Source of the DNA: Macropodus opercularis
Lineage: Eukaryota > Chordata > Actinopteri > Anabantiformes > Osphronemidae
DNA: 64,000 nucleotides
Reading direction: 5' to 3'
NCBI GenBank assembly: GCA_030770545.1
Contig: CM061096.1
Span: forward strand, 10,211,501 to 10,275,500
Shown: positions 52,681 through 64,000 of the stretch, piece by piece
How positions within the stretch are numbered: the first letter of the stretch is position 1
Layout of the letters: every line of letters begins with the position of its first letter
The notes under the pieces: generated by a model
The model's database searches: none
What the model saw: only the letters and a program-made list of their open reading frames with translations
Told to the model about the DNA's origin: nothing
Made by a program: the position numbers and the translations under genes

Positions 52681-52745
52681 TACTAATACTACTATTAACA
52701 ATAATAATAATAATGACAACAATACTACTACTAATAATAATAATG
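52681..52745. repeat. Imperfect TAA/TAC trinucleotide tract
   Basis: TACTAA, ATAATAATAA and ACTACTACTAATAATAATAA units about 350 bases upstream of the rdh8 TATA box. Confidence 0.85.
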
Positions 52746-53054
52746 CTTTACTAATATCTAATTTCTGAAGAATATAAATACTACTTTCTATACATTTATA
52801 TAGTAATAATAAAGGCTAAATTACCATTTAATATTTGGTCATAATTGTAATATTTGACAACTGTACTCGTTGAGTCCGTGTCGTGAATCAGAAAACTCAA
52901 TACGTGACTGTCAACGCATCCAGTTATTTGTTGTTGTTTTGTCTCGGTCATAAGCTCAAAAATCAAATAAGCTCTGCCCCCTCTGCAACACGCACGTGAG
53001 GACATGCACGGCCACACACATTGCAAAGGAATGAACTTCAAGGCAGGCTGCAGC

Positions 53055-53060
53055 TATAAA
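53055..53060 (+). promoter_or_regulatory. rdh8: rdh8 TATA box
   Basis: TATAAA lies 208 nt before the start codon, preceded by CTGCAGC. Transcription would start near 53085-53090, giving a leader of roughly 180 nt. No obvious CRX-type TAATCC site was seen in the 150 bases upstream. Confidence 0.55.
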
Positions 53061-53145
53061 GTCCTGTCTGCAAAGGGTGTTTGTGATGTCTCGTCCCTTT
53101 TCGGTCACTGATTTTATTGAACATGTGACTGAATAAGACGTTCAC

Positions 53146-53298
53146 ATGGCTGCAGTGGCTGCGTTATCCGCTTTACTTTTTTAAAGTCCGATGATCGCCA
53201 GCTCCCTCGGCAGCGACCATTCGAAACAGAAGACCGCTGAAAAGCACAGCGCCTACCCGGACAAATCATGGCGAGCAGCGGGCAGAAAGTTGTGCTGA
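53146..53298 (+). promoter_or_regulatory. Upstream ORFs in the rdh8 leader
   Basis: Two upstream reading frames lie between the inferred start site and the main ATG. One spans 53146-53184 (12 codons plus stop). The other starts at 53191, runs out of frame across the rdh8 ATG and stops at 53296-53298. A further ATG at 53086 would give a 16-codon frame if included in the transcript. They could reduce translation of rdh8; this is inferred from sequence only. Confidence 0.45.
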
Positions 53299-53373
53299 TC
53301 ACCGGCTGCTCCTCCGGCATCGGGCTGCGAATCGCCGTCATGCTGGCTAAAGATGAAAAGAAGCGCTACCATG
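53268..53373 (+). CDS. rdh8: rdh8 exon 1
   Basis: The ATG has A at -3 and G at +4. The exon encodes residues 1-35 with the Rossmann glycine motif TGCSSGIG and the family segment AKDEKKRYH. It ends after one base of codon 36, at a GTAAAT donor. Confidence 0.9.
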
Positions 53374-56300
53374 GTAAATGCGCTTTCTTATACGAAGTTT
53401 CTTGAACCTAACTTATTAGTGGTGACTCCGCGGTGGTAAGGTTCGCTTGAAGCCTATTCCGTGGTTGCTCTTCTTCTGCAAAGCTCCGCTGTTGCACAAG
53501 TTCTCATTTACGCACAAAGTTCAGCGGAGCTCTGTGCGCAACGCTGCCTGTTAATGCAGAAATGATTCTGTGTCGCGCCCATTGAGTAGCTAACCCCGGT
53601 GATATCGGATCCATATCCTTTTCTAAGCACCGGGGCTCAGTCGCCCCCTTGGTTTAACTATTATCGCCTGAAAGCACAGTTACCAGGGTCTGTCTCTGCG
53701 AGGCTGCCGCTTGCCAGCCGGAATCATAAAAGGAGTCTTGTCAGTTCTCTTTCAAGTGACTTCTCCAGCACAAAGGCCCCTTTTATCGCAGTGAATTGTA
53801 GACCGCCTGCTCCGGTTTAGTGCCGTGTCTAATGTGCCTATAGTCCCCTCACTGGAGCGAGTGTTGAAAGGGGGACAAAGTTTGGGACCTGTACAAGCGA
53901 GGGTTCACGCTAAAGCAAGGGCCTTGTTTGAAGTCTTCATTGGTGCACAGTGGAATTATGGTGTCCCACTTTGCCATTGTTGCTCTGTGCGTCTCCTCTC
54001 CTGCTTCCCAGCCATCATTAATGTCACCGGAGGGTCCAGAATCTTTTCCATGTCATGGAGCTCTTGGACAGAATTACACGAGACTGCCTTCCCACCGCTG
54101 TGACGAGATTTTGTTAGTAGATGTGGCAGAATTACATAATAGACCCTAGACCTGCTGCCAGTGAGTTAACAGTGAGACCCTATTGAACACTGCTTATACA
54201 ATCTACGGTTAAACTCATTTTAGAAATGTTAAACAGAAAGTTAGTTAGTTAGTTGAGTTGATTTATTACTGTAAAAACAAAAGTGCTTAAGTGCTCCCTT
54301 AACTGAGGGTTCAGCAGATTGTGTCATGGTGCAAGGCCACCTTTGAGCCGTGCAGCTAAGCCGCTGTTTTCCTGGGGTTTTAGGCAATCCAAGAGATTAA
54401 ATATTACATTGGGCATAAAGTAATAATTACTGCAATGTGAACCAAATTCTGAGAAATCACAAGAAGACCTCTGTGTGTCCAATGCATTGTGGTTCACTTA
54501 AGAATGTTTAATCTGCCTAAGAGGAACCAGAAGAACAATGGATCACTTGTTCACTTCTCTACCAATATGTAAATGTCTGTGTTGCTTCATGAATCCCCAG
54601 CTCTCAAATCATAAGGTTAGATTTAGACTTGTCACAGTCTTGGGTCTGGTTTCTTCACTGTACGGTAGTTTAGGAAGCTCTACACGAGTGAACTAAAAAT
54701 CCCCACAACACCTCAATGCAACCTTTAACCTCACTTATCCAACCATGTCCATGTTGAAACAAGAATCATGTGAGGTTAAAGTAAATTTAGAGCTGTGTGT
54801 GTGGATGAGAGGTTGTTTTCCATTGTGTAACGCTACTGTGTTAATAATGTCCCTCAGTAAAGAGTAAACAGAACACATAACACGAGATAGCAGCGAACTC
54901 CAACCGTGGTCATAATGGACTGTATGTAGGTTGATGTTGCACAGTGTTTAAAGTTCAAGAGAAATCAATTCTGTATTCTATAAACTATCAGGCGTGGTTT
55001 TCTGCGGGAACTCTGACCTGTACGTCTGACTCTGTCACAACAGAGATCGTGCAAGTATCCTCTTGCTTGTGTGTGTGTCTGTGTTGAGGAATTTAGTGGT
55101 AGTTCACTATGAACTGTCAAAGCGAAGTGTAACATGTACACTACACTGGTTCTGGGCTTCCAGCTTATGTTACTCTTTCATTATGAAGAACAAACTTGCA
55201 CATTTGTAAATCTTTGAAGCCATAATATGCAAGTTGAATAATTATTTCCACCTCACTGTCTGTGCATTTCAGTCATTGCCACCATGCGAGACTTGAAGAA
55301 GAAGGACAAGCTTGTTGAAGCAGCGGGTGATTCATATGGTAAAACACTGACGCTGCTTCCTCTGGACGTGTGCAGCGACGAGTCCGTAAAGCAGTGCATC
55401 AACAATGTTAAGGACCGGCACATTGACATCCTCAGTGAGTCATGCACACCTTCACCCTGCCTTTGAATTAGATGCTCTCCTCTAGTGACAGACAAATGTA
55501 TGCATGTGTATTCTTATTGTAGACTTTAAATCAAAATTAAAATATTTAAGTAAAAAGCTTGTGAAATGCTGCAGAAAGCTGATTAGTCGCTGTGCGCAAC
55601 CCTTATGTCCCTAATAGCTATTTTATTGGATGTTGTTTGAATAATGACAATTACAAACTGGATTCTTTTCAGCTCTTTTGTTTAAACCTTTAATCTGGAT
55701 AAAGGTTCTATTTATAAACCCGCCTCCATCTCACCCTTAACCCAACATTACAACCCCCTTCACCTAAGTACTTAAGACGCAGAGGCCCTGGTTTGACGTC
55801 ACACCTCCCGCTTGTTGACACACACTGACATCTGCTGGCAACACCACGTCGTACTGCGCAGTCTATCAACAAGGTTTCGTTTGTGTCATTTCCTGTCAGT
55901 CAACAATGCAGGTGTGGGCTTGCTTGGACCTGTGGAAAGCATCAGCATAGAGGAGATGAAACGGGTGTTCGAGACCAACTTCTTCGGTGTGGTTCGCATG
56001 ATCAAGGAAGTGATGCCCGATATGAAGAAGAGGCGTTCAGGACACATCGTAGTCATGAGCAGTGTTATGGGTCTTCAGGGTATGAGCTATGTGTCATGAA
56101 TAATTTATAGAAGACAATGTGAGTTAAGAGACGTTCATTATTATTGACATATAAGACTTTAGCCAATGAAATCTGAAAATATATCTGTATTTGCATTGTC
56201 AGCTTATTTCATTTATTGTCTGACAAACTATATATTTAAAGTAAAGGTCTGATGGCATGACAGGGGTTAGATAAGCAGTTGCATCAGTTCCAGTGTTTGT

Positions 56301-57431
56301 TGGGACTTGTTTGAAGGTGGGTTTTAGCACAAGGAGTTTGAGAAGTGTGTGAGTCACATGAACTTCATTGACTTTATGTTTTCTAGCTACTATTTGTTTG
56401 ATTCAACTCCAAATGACCTTTATGTGTAAATGATGTTGGCCTGGTGTGTGCTGATCACTGGACAGTGTGAAGTGTAACACTGTGCAGTAATCTTTAACTC
56501 TGTTTCTGTTTGGGATCAGGAGTCGTGTTCAATGATGTTTATACAGCGTCTAAGTTCGCCATGGAAGGGTTCTGTGAGAGCATGGCTGTGCAGCTGATGA
56601 AGTTCAATGTCAGGTACATTTTTATAGGAATTTCATTGCACTTTCATTTAACTAGGTCAAGTCCCACTGAGGTTAGCAACCTCTGTTTTAAAGCATCTGG
56701 ATCACAAATGAATTGACACCATGAAATAAGCAATAGGAGGAAGGTCTGTCTGTCTGAAATGGATTTAATATGAAAAACATGCCAGTGAGTCAATTGGCCT
56801 GTAGAGAGAGGTGGTCAGCCAACTCCAGAGCACATGATAATGATTTCTTCTGTTCTTCACATCTGTCTTTACTTTGCATTGTACAAGCTCCCTCACAGGC
56901 CTTTGTGAATCTGACTCCCCTCAGGTTGTCAATGATCGAGCCTGGCCCAGTACACACCGAGTTCGAGACCAAGATGATGGCAGATGTGGCAAAAATGGAG
57001 TATCCAGGAGCAGACGCTGACACAGTTCGCTATTTTAAAGATGTGTACCTGCCGTCATCTATAGATATTTTCGAAAGCATGGGCCAGACACCAGAGGACA
57101 TAGCCAAAGTAAGAGAACCATTGTGTTACTCAGTTTTTAATAAATGCCTGGATTCAATAATCTGTGAAAAGTCAAAACTCTTTGTTGTTTGTATTTTTTG
57201 TAGTGCACCAAGAAGGTTATTGAGTCAAGCAGCCCTCGCTTTAGGAATCTGACCAACAGTCTCTACACACCCATTGTTGCCTTAAAGTATGCAGATGAGA
57301 CGGGCGGCCTGTCTGTCAACACCTTCTACAACCTGCTCTTCAATTTCGGCCCTCTCATGCACATAACTATGAGCATCCTCAAGTGCCTGACATGCAGCTG
57401 CCTGCGCAGACGTACAATCTCACCTAACTGA
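53268..57431 (+). CDS. rdh8: Retinol dehydrogenase 8 (photoreceptor all-trans-retinol dehydrogenase)
   Basis: Short-chain dehydrogenase/reductase that reduces all-trans-retinal to all-trans-retinol with NADPH in photoreceptor outer segments, the first step of the visual cycle after bleaching. Six exons (53268-53373, 55273-55434, 55900-56079, 56520-56613, 56925-57108, 57204-57431) join in phase to 954 nt, or 317 residues; the human protein has 311. Visible motifs: cofactor-binding TGCSSGIG (12-19), TMRD, LDVCSDESV, NNAGVG (91-96), and the catalytic tetrad Asn116, Ser144, Tyr157 and Lys161 (YTASK). EPGPVHTEFE also matches RDH8. The C-terminal cysteine cluster KCLTCSCL matches the acylated tail of RDH8. 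The 17-beta-HSD1 family is the close alternative, but VATMRD/IATMRD and the C-terminus favour RDH8. An a/b duplicate cannot be specified. Confidence 0.9.
53374..55272 (+). other. rdh8 intron 1 (1.9 kb)
   Basis: Non-coding. It contains a short TTAG repeat near 54241-54255 and no recognised element. The splice sites GTAAAT and TTTCAG fit. Confidence 0.6.
55273..55434 (+). CDS. rdh8: rdh8 exon 2
   Basis: This 162-bp exon follows the acceptor TTTCAG. It encodes VIATMRDLKKKDKLVEAAG through LLPLDVCSDESVKQ to HIDIL, covering the second beta-strand and the adenine-side loop. The donor is GTGAGT. The terminal A joins TC of exon 3 to make the Ile before NNAG. Confidence 0.92.
55900..56079 (+). CDS. 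rdh8: rdh8 exon 3
   Basis: This 180-bp exon encodes INNAGVGLLGPVES through ETNFFG (catalytic Asn116) to GHIVVMSSVMGLQ (catalytic Ser144). The acceptor is CTGTCAG and the donor is GTATGA after one base of the Gly codon. Confidence 0.92.
56520..56613 (+). CDS. rdh8: rdh8 exon 4
   Basis: This 94-bp exon encodes GVVFNDVYTASKFAMEGFCES with the active-site Tyr157 and Lys161, then MAVQLMKFNV. The acceptor is GATCAG and the donor is GTACAT. AG at the end joins G of exon 5 to make Arg. Confidence 0.92.
56925..57108 (+). CDS. rdh8: rdh8 exon 5
   Basis: This 184-bp exon encodes LSMIEPGPVHTEFE (cofactor nicotinamide-side loop), the variable substrate-loop region with YFKDVYLPSS, and GQTPEDIAK. The acceptor is CCTCAG. 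The donor is GTAAGA at a codon boundary. Confidence 0.92.
57204..57431 (+). CDS. rdh8: rdh8 exon 6, C-terminal membrane/targeting tail and stop
   Basis: This 228-bp exon runs to TGA at 57429-57431. It encodes CTKKVIESSSPRFRNLTNSL, a hydrophobic FYNLLFNFGPLMHITM segment, the cysteine cluster KCLTCSCL and the final RRRTISPN. The last four residues, ISPN, resemble the VxPx outer-segment signal known for RDH8 and rhodopsin. Confidence 0.9.
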   Translation, partial: CTKKVIESSSPRFRNLTNSLYTPIVALKYADETGGLSVNTFYNLLFNFGPLMHITMSILKCLTCSCLRRRTISPN

Positions 57432-58100
57432 AGACGCAGTCCAGCGTCTGCAGGCACTTCCCGATGTTTGGCATTAAGCAGGTAGATTAAAACCAATAAC
57501 CTGGAGAGAGAGATGGTGCCTTTTAGTTGTAAAGGTGTTACCATGATAAGCTTTGCCCGACAACATGCTCAATTGCACAGGTTTGTCACAGAGATGTTGA
57601 GTGCAGGATGACCTCACGTAGCCTTCTGTAACATGCATTGGATTAGTGTACAAATGTAAAGATGCAGCCGTGCGTTAGCCACTGCTACATGAAAGGCACT
57701 GATCACATGTGGTGTGAGCTGTTGAATGTCTCTTCATTTGAAAGCCAGATGCGTCCCGTGGACAGACTACAAAGCACAAATATGAACTTAGTTCCAGAGC
57801 AAAACAAGACAATGACATAGAAATAACAAAGCTATAACGTGTAGCCTAGATAACACTACACTCAGGCTCACTAGAGTTATTTTATGGAAGAAGAAGTCAG
57901 CAAAGATATTGTTTTATTGTGTTGTGCATTTCATTTGTTTGTAATGTTTTCTTTAACATAGTGTTCTCATGGTCATACCTGCTGTGGAATCATATTTTGA
58001 TTAACTGAATGTTTTTGGTTTCTAAGTGTTTGTGAAGGGGTCTGGTCAGGTGTTTTAATATAGTGACTTGATTGAGAAATAAATAGATTTCTGATGTACT
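57432..58100 (+). terminator. rdh8: rdh8 3' UTR and poly(A) signal
   Basis: A single clear AATAAA lies at 58078-58083, about 650 nt after the stop. It is followed by TGTTTGTTTTTTT, a typical GU/U-rich downstream element. Cleavage is expected near 58100. Confidence 0.7.
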
Positions 58101-61100
58101 CTCAACAGCCATGTTTGTTTTTTTAAGCCGCCGTGCTTTATGGTGGCTTAGTGAGGCCTTTCCTAGGCTGACGACAGGGGGCAGTATTTCACTGTGCTTC
58201 TCTGGTAGTCAACCTGTGGATTTAGCAGGATCAGCAGCAGGCGCAGTTGAAGCTGTAGCGTGAAGGAATTTCTCTTCCATCGCCAGAACTACACAAGTGC
58301 AATAGAAATAGATGGTTCAAATGGTTCAGACTTTTTTTAAAATATAAGTAGTAAATAGTAGTAAATGCATTTTTTTATTAAATATGTTGCCCAGAATCAG
58401 TTGATACTGATGAAATGTTTTGATTATCAAAGCTACTAATCACTTCATATAAGCCCCGTGGAAAGTTTTCATGTAACCACGTCTGAGCCAACACACCTGG
58501 AACATTTCCAGGTTAAGAGATACATTAATGCAGAATACATACGCTTTTTTTAAAGTGGTAATTTTGTGCATATCTGTGCATATATGCGCATATTAGCATG
58601 TGTTTGCGTGCATGTGTGTGAATGAGCATGTCTGTGGTCCAAGTTAGCGATCTGTTGATGGATATAAAGAGGTCATGGCCTGCTCCCCATCAACCCCCCC
58701 CCCGAACCCCCACCTCTCACACACACACACCCTGCTTTGTGCCGTGTGAGAGAATGTGACCTGGTTCCCATCCCTGAGGAGGGGTGAACCCTAATGACGG
58801 CCTTCTCAGACACATTGCGCTGCTCTGAGCCTCCCTCTCCAGCTGGCCCCCTCAGCTCATCAGCTCGGGACCCCCTGGTCCACACTGGGCGAGGTCTGAG
58901 GTCTAGCCTGTGTAGCCGACACCCGTATTTGCTCAGTGTCGTTCCATCCTGTTGCGTCCTGCTGTACACAGGCTAGTCACATTCAACAGGCCTAAATGTA
59001 TTAAACCCATCATTTGAGGACAGTGCAGCTGGTTGCAGACCTGTACTTTCTGTGCAGTGTAAAGAGTTCAGCTCCTCAGCTCTGTGTATGCGTCTTCATC
59101 AGAGGCGACAGCTCCGCACAATGGAACAAAGACGCTGTCAATCACAATCAAATGGGTGTGTGTGCGGGGGGTGGAGGGGAAGGGGAGTAGAGAATCTGAG
59201 GATGGGGGAGAAGTTTGAATGTGTCCTGAATGTTCAGGCGGATGCCAAGACCCAGTGTGGGACGCTGAAGGCTAAGGGCAGGGAGGGGGGTGGCTAGGAG
59301 GCAAGAGGTGGGGGTGTGTCGTATTTGGGAAAATGAGAATTGGGCTGCCCAGCACTGAATGGAAGGCCTGTTTACTAATTGAATGAACACAGGAGTTACA
59401 GCAAAGTCTCATTAAACAAGGAGCCTTATCAAACCATTGTTGTGCACCTTTGTTTCACAATCAAGAGCATAATTGCAGTATAACGAGGGCAGTGTGACGC
59501 GTTAGGTCTTCTCTTAATTGTAACCCTGTCACAATTACTGAGCTCCTAAACATGCATTAGCTCTGCCTCGCTTTCTACTGACTAACAAGCCTCTTGCGTT
59601 TTTGGACAGTGAATATGCAGAGAGAAAAAAGGGAAACCCCAATAGTTATGTTTGGCCTGGTAGCAGGATGCATTCTTTGAAATCCGTCTTGCTTCTCTGT
59701 TGCCAGGTCACTGCGGCTCAGCCCTTCTACCGCACGCATCCTCCTGCCGTCGCCATGGCAGACAACCGCACCTACAGGCCTGACTCAGATGTGATGTGAG
59801 AAACTGGGGAGAAGGAGATAAAAACAAAAACCGAGTTGTAATAATGAGGGTGAGAAAAGAAAGAGGAAGCAAAAGAAAGAGGCAGAGGCGTTAAGTGGAG
59901 CTGATGTCTAGACAGGCCACTTCAGCCTGATCCCAGGTCAAGGTGGCTCAAAATCAGGACCCACTTATCTGTTTCTGTTCTTACTCTGCTTGTTATTAAT
60001 TGTCCAGAACGCGGAACCGACTCAATCGTGGGTGAATCTGTGAATCAGAATTATTTAGGCAGAGCCGAGATCAAGGTGAAGTCAGCCATTAAATTTCCTG
60101 ACTGCATGTGACTGGAGACGTGAGAACATATCACCATCCATAAAACTGTTCTGGCGTTGAAGCTTTCAGTCTTAATGTAGTCTAAGTTCCCCTGTGGCTG
60201 GTTTTCCCTTCCCCTCTCACTCACTCTCTGTCTCTCTGAGGTCTTCTGTCTGTCTGCAGTCTGTCCAGCTCCCTTACGCATCTGTACAGTGACCTCTCAC
60301 AGACCCAACAGGGTCACTTGTTTATTCACACATGGAGAGGGGTCATAATCTCTCATTCTCAGTAGAGCTGCTTGTTTTCAAGGCCATTCAAGAGCGTTTG
60401 GAGGACGGAACGTAAATCAAAAGAGTCTTGGCTCTTGCTGGCCAATCATACACATTGTTTTACAGGCACAGAACCACTATTGTTACTATCTTTACAACAT
60501 TAGCATTGTCCCCTTTCCCCACTGCTCTTCCAGGACATAAACAACCCAGCAGGAATTTCCAAACTGGGCCTCAGTGTGCTCACTGTCGTGTTCTTGTGTT
60601 TCGCCCTGTTCACTCTCTGAAAACTACCGGTTCCATTGACTGTGAACCTGTGTGATTGGAGAGCTCAGCCTGTGTACACGGATTATAATTCTCAAAAAGA
60701 GGGTTGATTAGTGATTGTGCTGGGTTTAGAGATGACGTAATCTGAGCTGGGGTAACTCAATCCTTTTGTTTGAACAGCGGACAATGGGGGAAGATTGGTG
60801 TAATATTCCACAGAAAGGGGGTTTGACATCAAAACTGGTGTCAGGACACAGATTATTCTTTTTTTAAACCTGAAATGCTTGTTTGTGGGAACGGCAAACC
60901 GCAGACATGGCAGAGCCCAAAAAAACGAAGAAAGAAACAGATAAGGAAAGAACACCATCTAAGACCACATTAGCTCATAAAGTACATGTAGAGTGGACGT
61001 ACACGTAAACAAATTTCACTTTTCTCACCATTCTGTGCCCTCACATTTTTCCTCTAACATATCATCTTTCCTTTGGTTTCTAACCTCTTCCACCAAGGAT

Positions 61101-64000
61101 CAGTTGTTTCTCTCGTTCAATGTTGTAATTAGACGTCTGGGAACCTAGAGAAGAGACATCTTTCTATTTGTAATTTACAGAAAAATAACGATATGCTTTG
61201 CTTTCTGGTTTGACCGACACCGAGAAGGAAATATGTCAACCCACGTATTTGCCCTTTTAATTTGTTTCCCAAGGATGGCTGTGTTTTCCTCTTTATGCAA
61301 CAGGCAGCGTGTGACTGGCTTCAGAGAGAGAGGACGCCACACAGATAGACACACTCTCTGGATACACCAAGGTTGATTTTTTTTTTTTATCCATGTAAAG
61401 CAATTCAGACGAATACTGACTTGGAAAAATGTTTGTAGATTTGTCCCCAGTGAAGCGATGCCTTTGTTAGTTATCTCTGTTGGTGAGCCGCCTCCTCTTG
61501 GCTCAGCCTGATCAGAACACAAACACGCCTCTGTCATTTGGCTGCTCTCCTTCTCACCCTCCGTCTCTCTCTCTCTGTCACTCTGTCTCATTTTGTCTCT
61601 TATTAACTAGCAAACACTACAAATTACATTCTACTTCACGTTTCTACTTCCATTCATTTTCACTTCTTCCGACGGTTGTTTATGGGTTTGTGGATATGCA
61701 GGGGTAAATCACAGCATGCCGTTATCCTCTCTGCCCCCTTTTCTTACCACCTTGGCGTCTGATTTGTTTTCTGTCTTTCATCTTCCTCCTATCTAATCTG
61801 CTCATCTAGGAGGTGTGTGTCTCTCTCTGAGGCTTGGCATACATTACCGCTGCTTGTCTGTGCACAGCCTGGGTTCGGTTGCCAGAGGGGAAGTGTTGCA
61901 ATGTAAAGCAAATCCCTGAGGGAGAAGACATGTGCTGGATTTCTAACGAATACAAGGTGGTCACATCCTGTGCAAGATTATCGTGTCTTTACCCGAAAGA
62001 ACTGAATTCACATTTTGAGTTTACACATTCTGAATCAAACAATTGAGAAAAACATAGTAATGACGTCATCTAGAAAAGTCCAAAACCAGAAACACGACTG
62101 AATCACATTTAAGTTTCCTCCAGTTAAAAGTGTGTGTTTACACTCTACATGTTGAATGTGATACAAACTCACCTAAACATGGAACCCATAGCGCAACCAC
62201 TTGTTGCTTTGCACACTATTTCTAATTGTAAATGTTTTTCAGTTTGTTAGTCACAGTTTGATCCCAACACTATGTACACATCTTCAGCCAGTGGAAAGAT
62301 GTGGCCATATTGATGTGGGCACTATCCACGGATGGAAACATCACTACAGGAGGTCAGATTGGTTTTGTGGTGCATACACAACATCAACAATAGCACGAAC
62401 TGTTTTACAGTTGTTTTATACAGTAACAAGATACAGAAACATTGTATCTCTTTTATCGTATTGTTTTGTTTTGTTAAAACCAGCAAATCTCAAGTTTTAA
62501 ACTCTTAAACTGAGAGGAACTAATTAGCTATAAATGTAGATAAACATAAAAAGATGCACAAACACTTTGTATTTATTCAAAGTTATAAAATATAAATTTT
62601 ATTACGGCTATGATCTGTGATTGTCTGTGTGTTGGGTTGCAGTCATGCATACATTTCACAGTAAAAATGATTTTGATGGAATCAGTCCCAAATGTTTTTT
62701 TCTCTTTAGAGAGACCAGCCATTTAGATTCAGGCCTTCTCTCATTTTCCTGACTTGCGGAGAAAGGCCTAACTGTGGCATTTACTGAAGGTCAGGTCTGT
62801 CTTGAGTACTGGACACGACCCCACTCATGTGAACGCCCACTTCCTTGGATTTTTGCCCGGGAAGAACAGTATGATGTGTTTGGTTCATGGTGGGAAAAGC
62901 ATCCCTTGGAATGTGACTCTGAGAGGACCATGTGGGACTGGCAGGATGGTCGTCCCTTTCTCATTAAAAAGGCTACTCCTCCTGAGGCTGTGGGAAGGTC
63001 AGAGGTCACATGTACCCAGTGCCCACTCTCTGCGGTGAACAAAACCCATAGCTGATGTTGCTATTCCACCCAGAAGCCCCCAGGGCAGTGCTGGAAACAA
63101 CTGGCTTCATGGCTATACAATTCCTTTTACTCTCAGCAACAGTCTCAGAGAAAGTGCGTGGGTATTATTAATCCTGACCAAAAAACACCCCAACGAATGA
63201 GCAATGTACAATTAATCATGCAAAACTAGGTGTGCAAACCTGCAGGGAAAACATGTTAGCGTTCAACAAGGACATGATGACAGCTTGGATTTTCTTGCTT
63301 TGTTGTTAAGCGCATGTATATCATGTGTACGTGACGTCAACATTTTTATAGATTTGTCTTGTGTGTCGTGTCGCCTTTGTTTTCTTCCTGAGATAAACCA
63401 AAGCAAGCAGTGGAACAGAACGGGCACCTCACCGAAGCTTTTTTCTCTAAATACAGAATACATTTAAGACGCCTTCTTCTTCAAAATCGCTTCAGCAGCT
63501 TTAAGTGACACACATGAGAATCTTTCCTACGTTCTGACCTTCATCACCCCCCTTCTCTTCTTACGACACATGCCCTCACAGGAAAATAATAAACAGATGA
63601 GTAGGATGGGAACGGCTCCCAGTGAGAGCAGCCAGGCACTTAAGCAAGCAGGCATCACTGCTCTGGTTCCCAGACCGGAGGGAGAAGGGGGCAGGTCTCA
63701 GCTTGACTGGCCCAGACACTGTGTAGAACCAGAAAAACCTGACAGAAATTACCGTTACCTGTCACTCCGATACCCCAACGTACCGGCTCTCCACACCTCC
63801 TTGCACGTCTAACTGCAAGTCTGGACACACGAAGTGAGAGTAAAACAACTTTTTCTACATCGAAACCGTCAGAGAGGAGCAGCCGTTCTGTCTTGTGCGC
63901 TGAGGGTTTCTTTGTGAAGAGAAACCCTCCATGACTGGGCTTCAGTTGTTTGAGATGGATTGGCTCACACTGGGTAATCTTGGAGCGCGGTGATTCTCCC
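58101..64000. other. Gene-free right flank
   Basis: No protein-coding exon with a recognisable product is seen. A C10 run lies at 58694-58703 and a short CA run at about 58718-58731. Two stretches (59400-59570 and 62770-63230) have the look of conserved non-coding sequence, with SOX-like CATTGTT/CTTTGTT and ATTA-type motifs. Confidence 0.45.
58694..58731. repeat. Poly-C run and short CA repeat
   Basis: Ten C at 58694-58703, then a second C run and CACACACACACAC to about 58731. Confidence 0.85.

Larger units (their letters stand above)
46793..53054. other. Intergenic region between divergent col5a3 and rdh8
   Basis: About 6 kb between the two head-to-head genes. No exon of a third gene is recognisable. 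It probably holds both promoters and possibly enhancers. There is a TAA/TAC-rich imperfect trinucleotide tract at 52681-52745 just upstream of rdh8. Confidence 0.6.

Overview
This window is vertebrate nuclear DNA, most likely from a ray-finned (teleost) fish of the acanthomorph type. It holds two multi-exon protein-coding genes with GT-AG introns, several long CA/TG and AT microsatellites and fairly compact introns. No bacterial, viral or organellar features, no tRNA or rRNA gene, no CRISPR array and no recognisable transposon were found. The genus cannot be named from the sequence alone.

The centre (12.1-46.8 kb, minus strand) is one complete fibrillar collagen gene of the type V/XI clade, called col5a3. 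I assembled 67 coding exons with consistent splice sites and phases. The coding sequence is 5,604 nt (1,867 residues). It runs from a signal peptide through a laminin-G/thrombospondin-N-like domain, a variable acidic and lysine-rich region, a small collagenous domain, a 1,011-residue main triple helix and a COLFI C-propeptide. Exon 1 lies 7.2 kb upstream of exon 2. The lysine-rich block, the 67-exon structure and the divergent linkage to rdh8 favour col5a3 over col5a1 or col11a1.

To the right (53.0-58.1 kb, plus strand) is rdh8, the photoreceptor all-trans-retinol dehydrogenase, a short-chain dehydrogenase. It has six coding exons (954 nt, 317 residues), a TATA box and a poly(A) signal. The two genes are head to head about 6 kb apart, the same arrangement as COL5A3 and RDH8 on human chromosome 19. 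Their products act in unrelated places (extracellular fibrils, and the visual cycle in photoreceptor outer segments).

The left 10.4 kb and the right 5.9 kb hold no gene I can support. They contain microsatellites, homopolymer runs and possible conserved non-coding stretches. The observations most worth a second look are a perfect 23-bp-arm hairpin in a collagen intron, the absence of two interchain-type cysteines from the collagen C-propeptide, a 36-residue run with 23 basic residues, a possible intron-1 enhancer, and upstream ORFs in the rdh8 leader.
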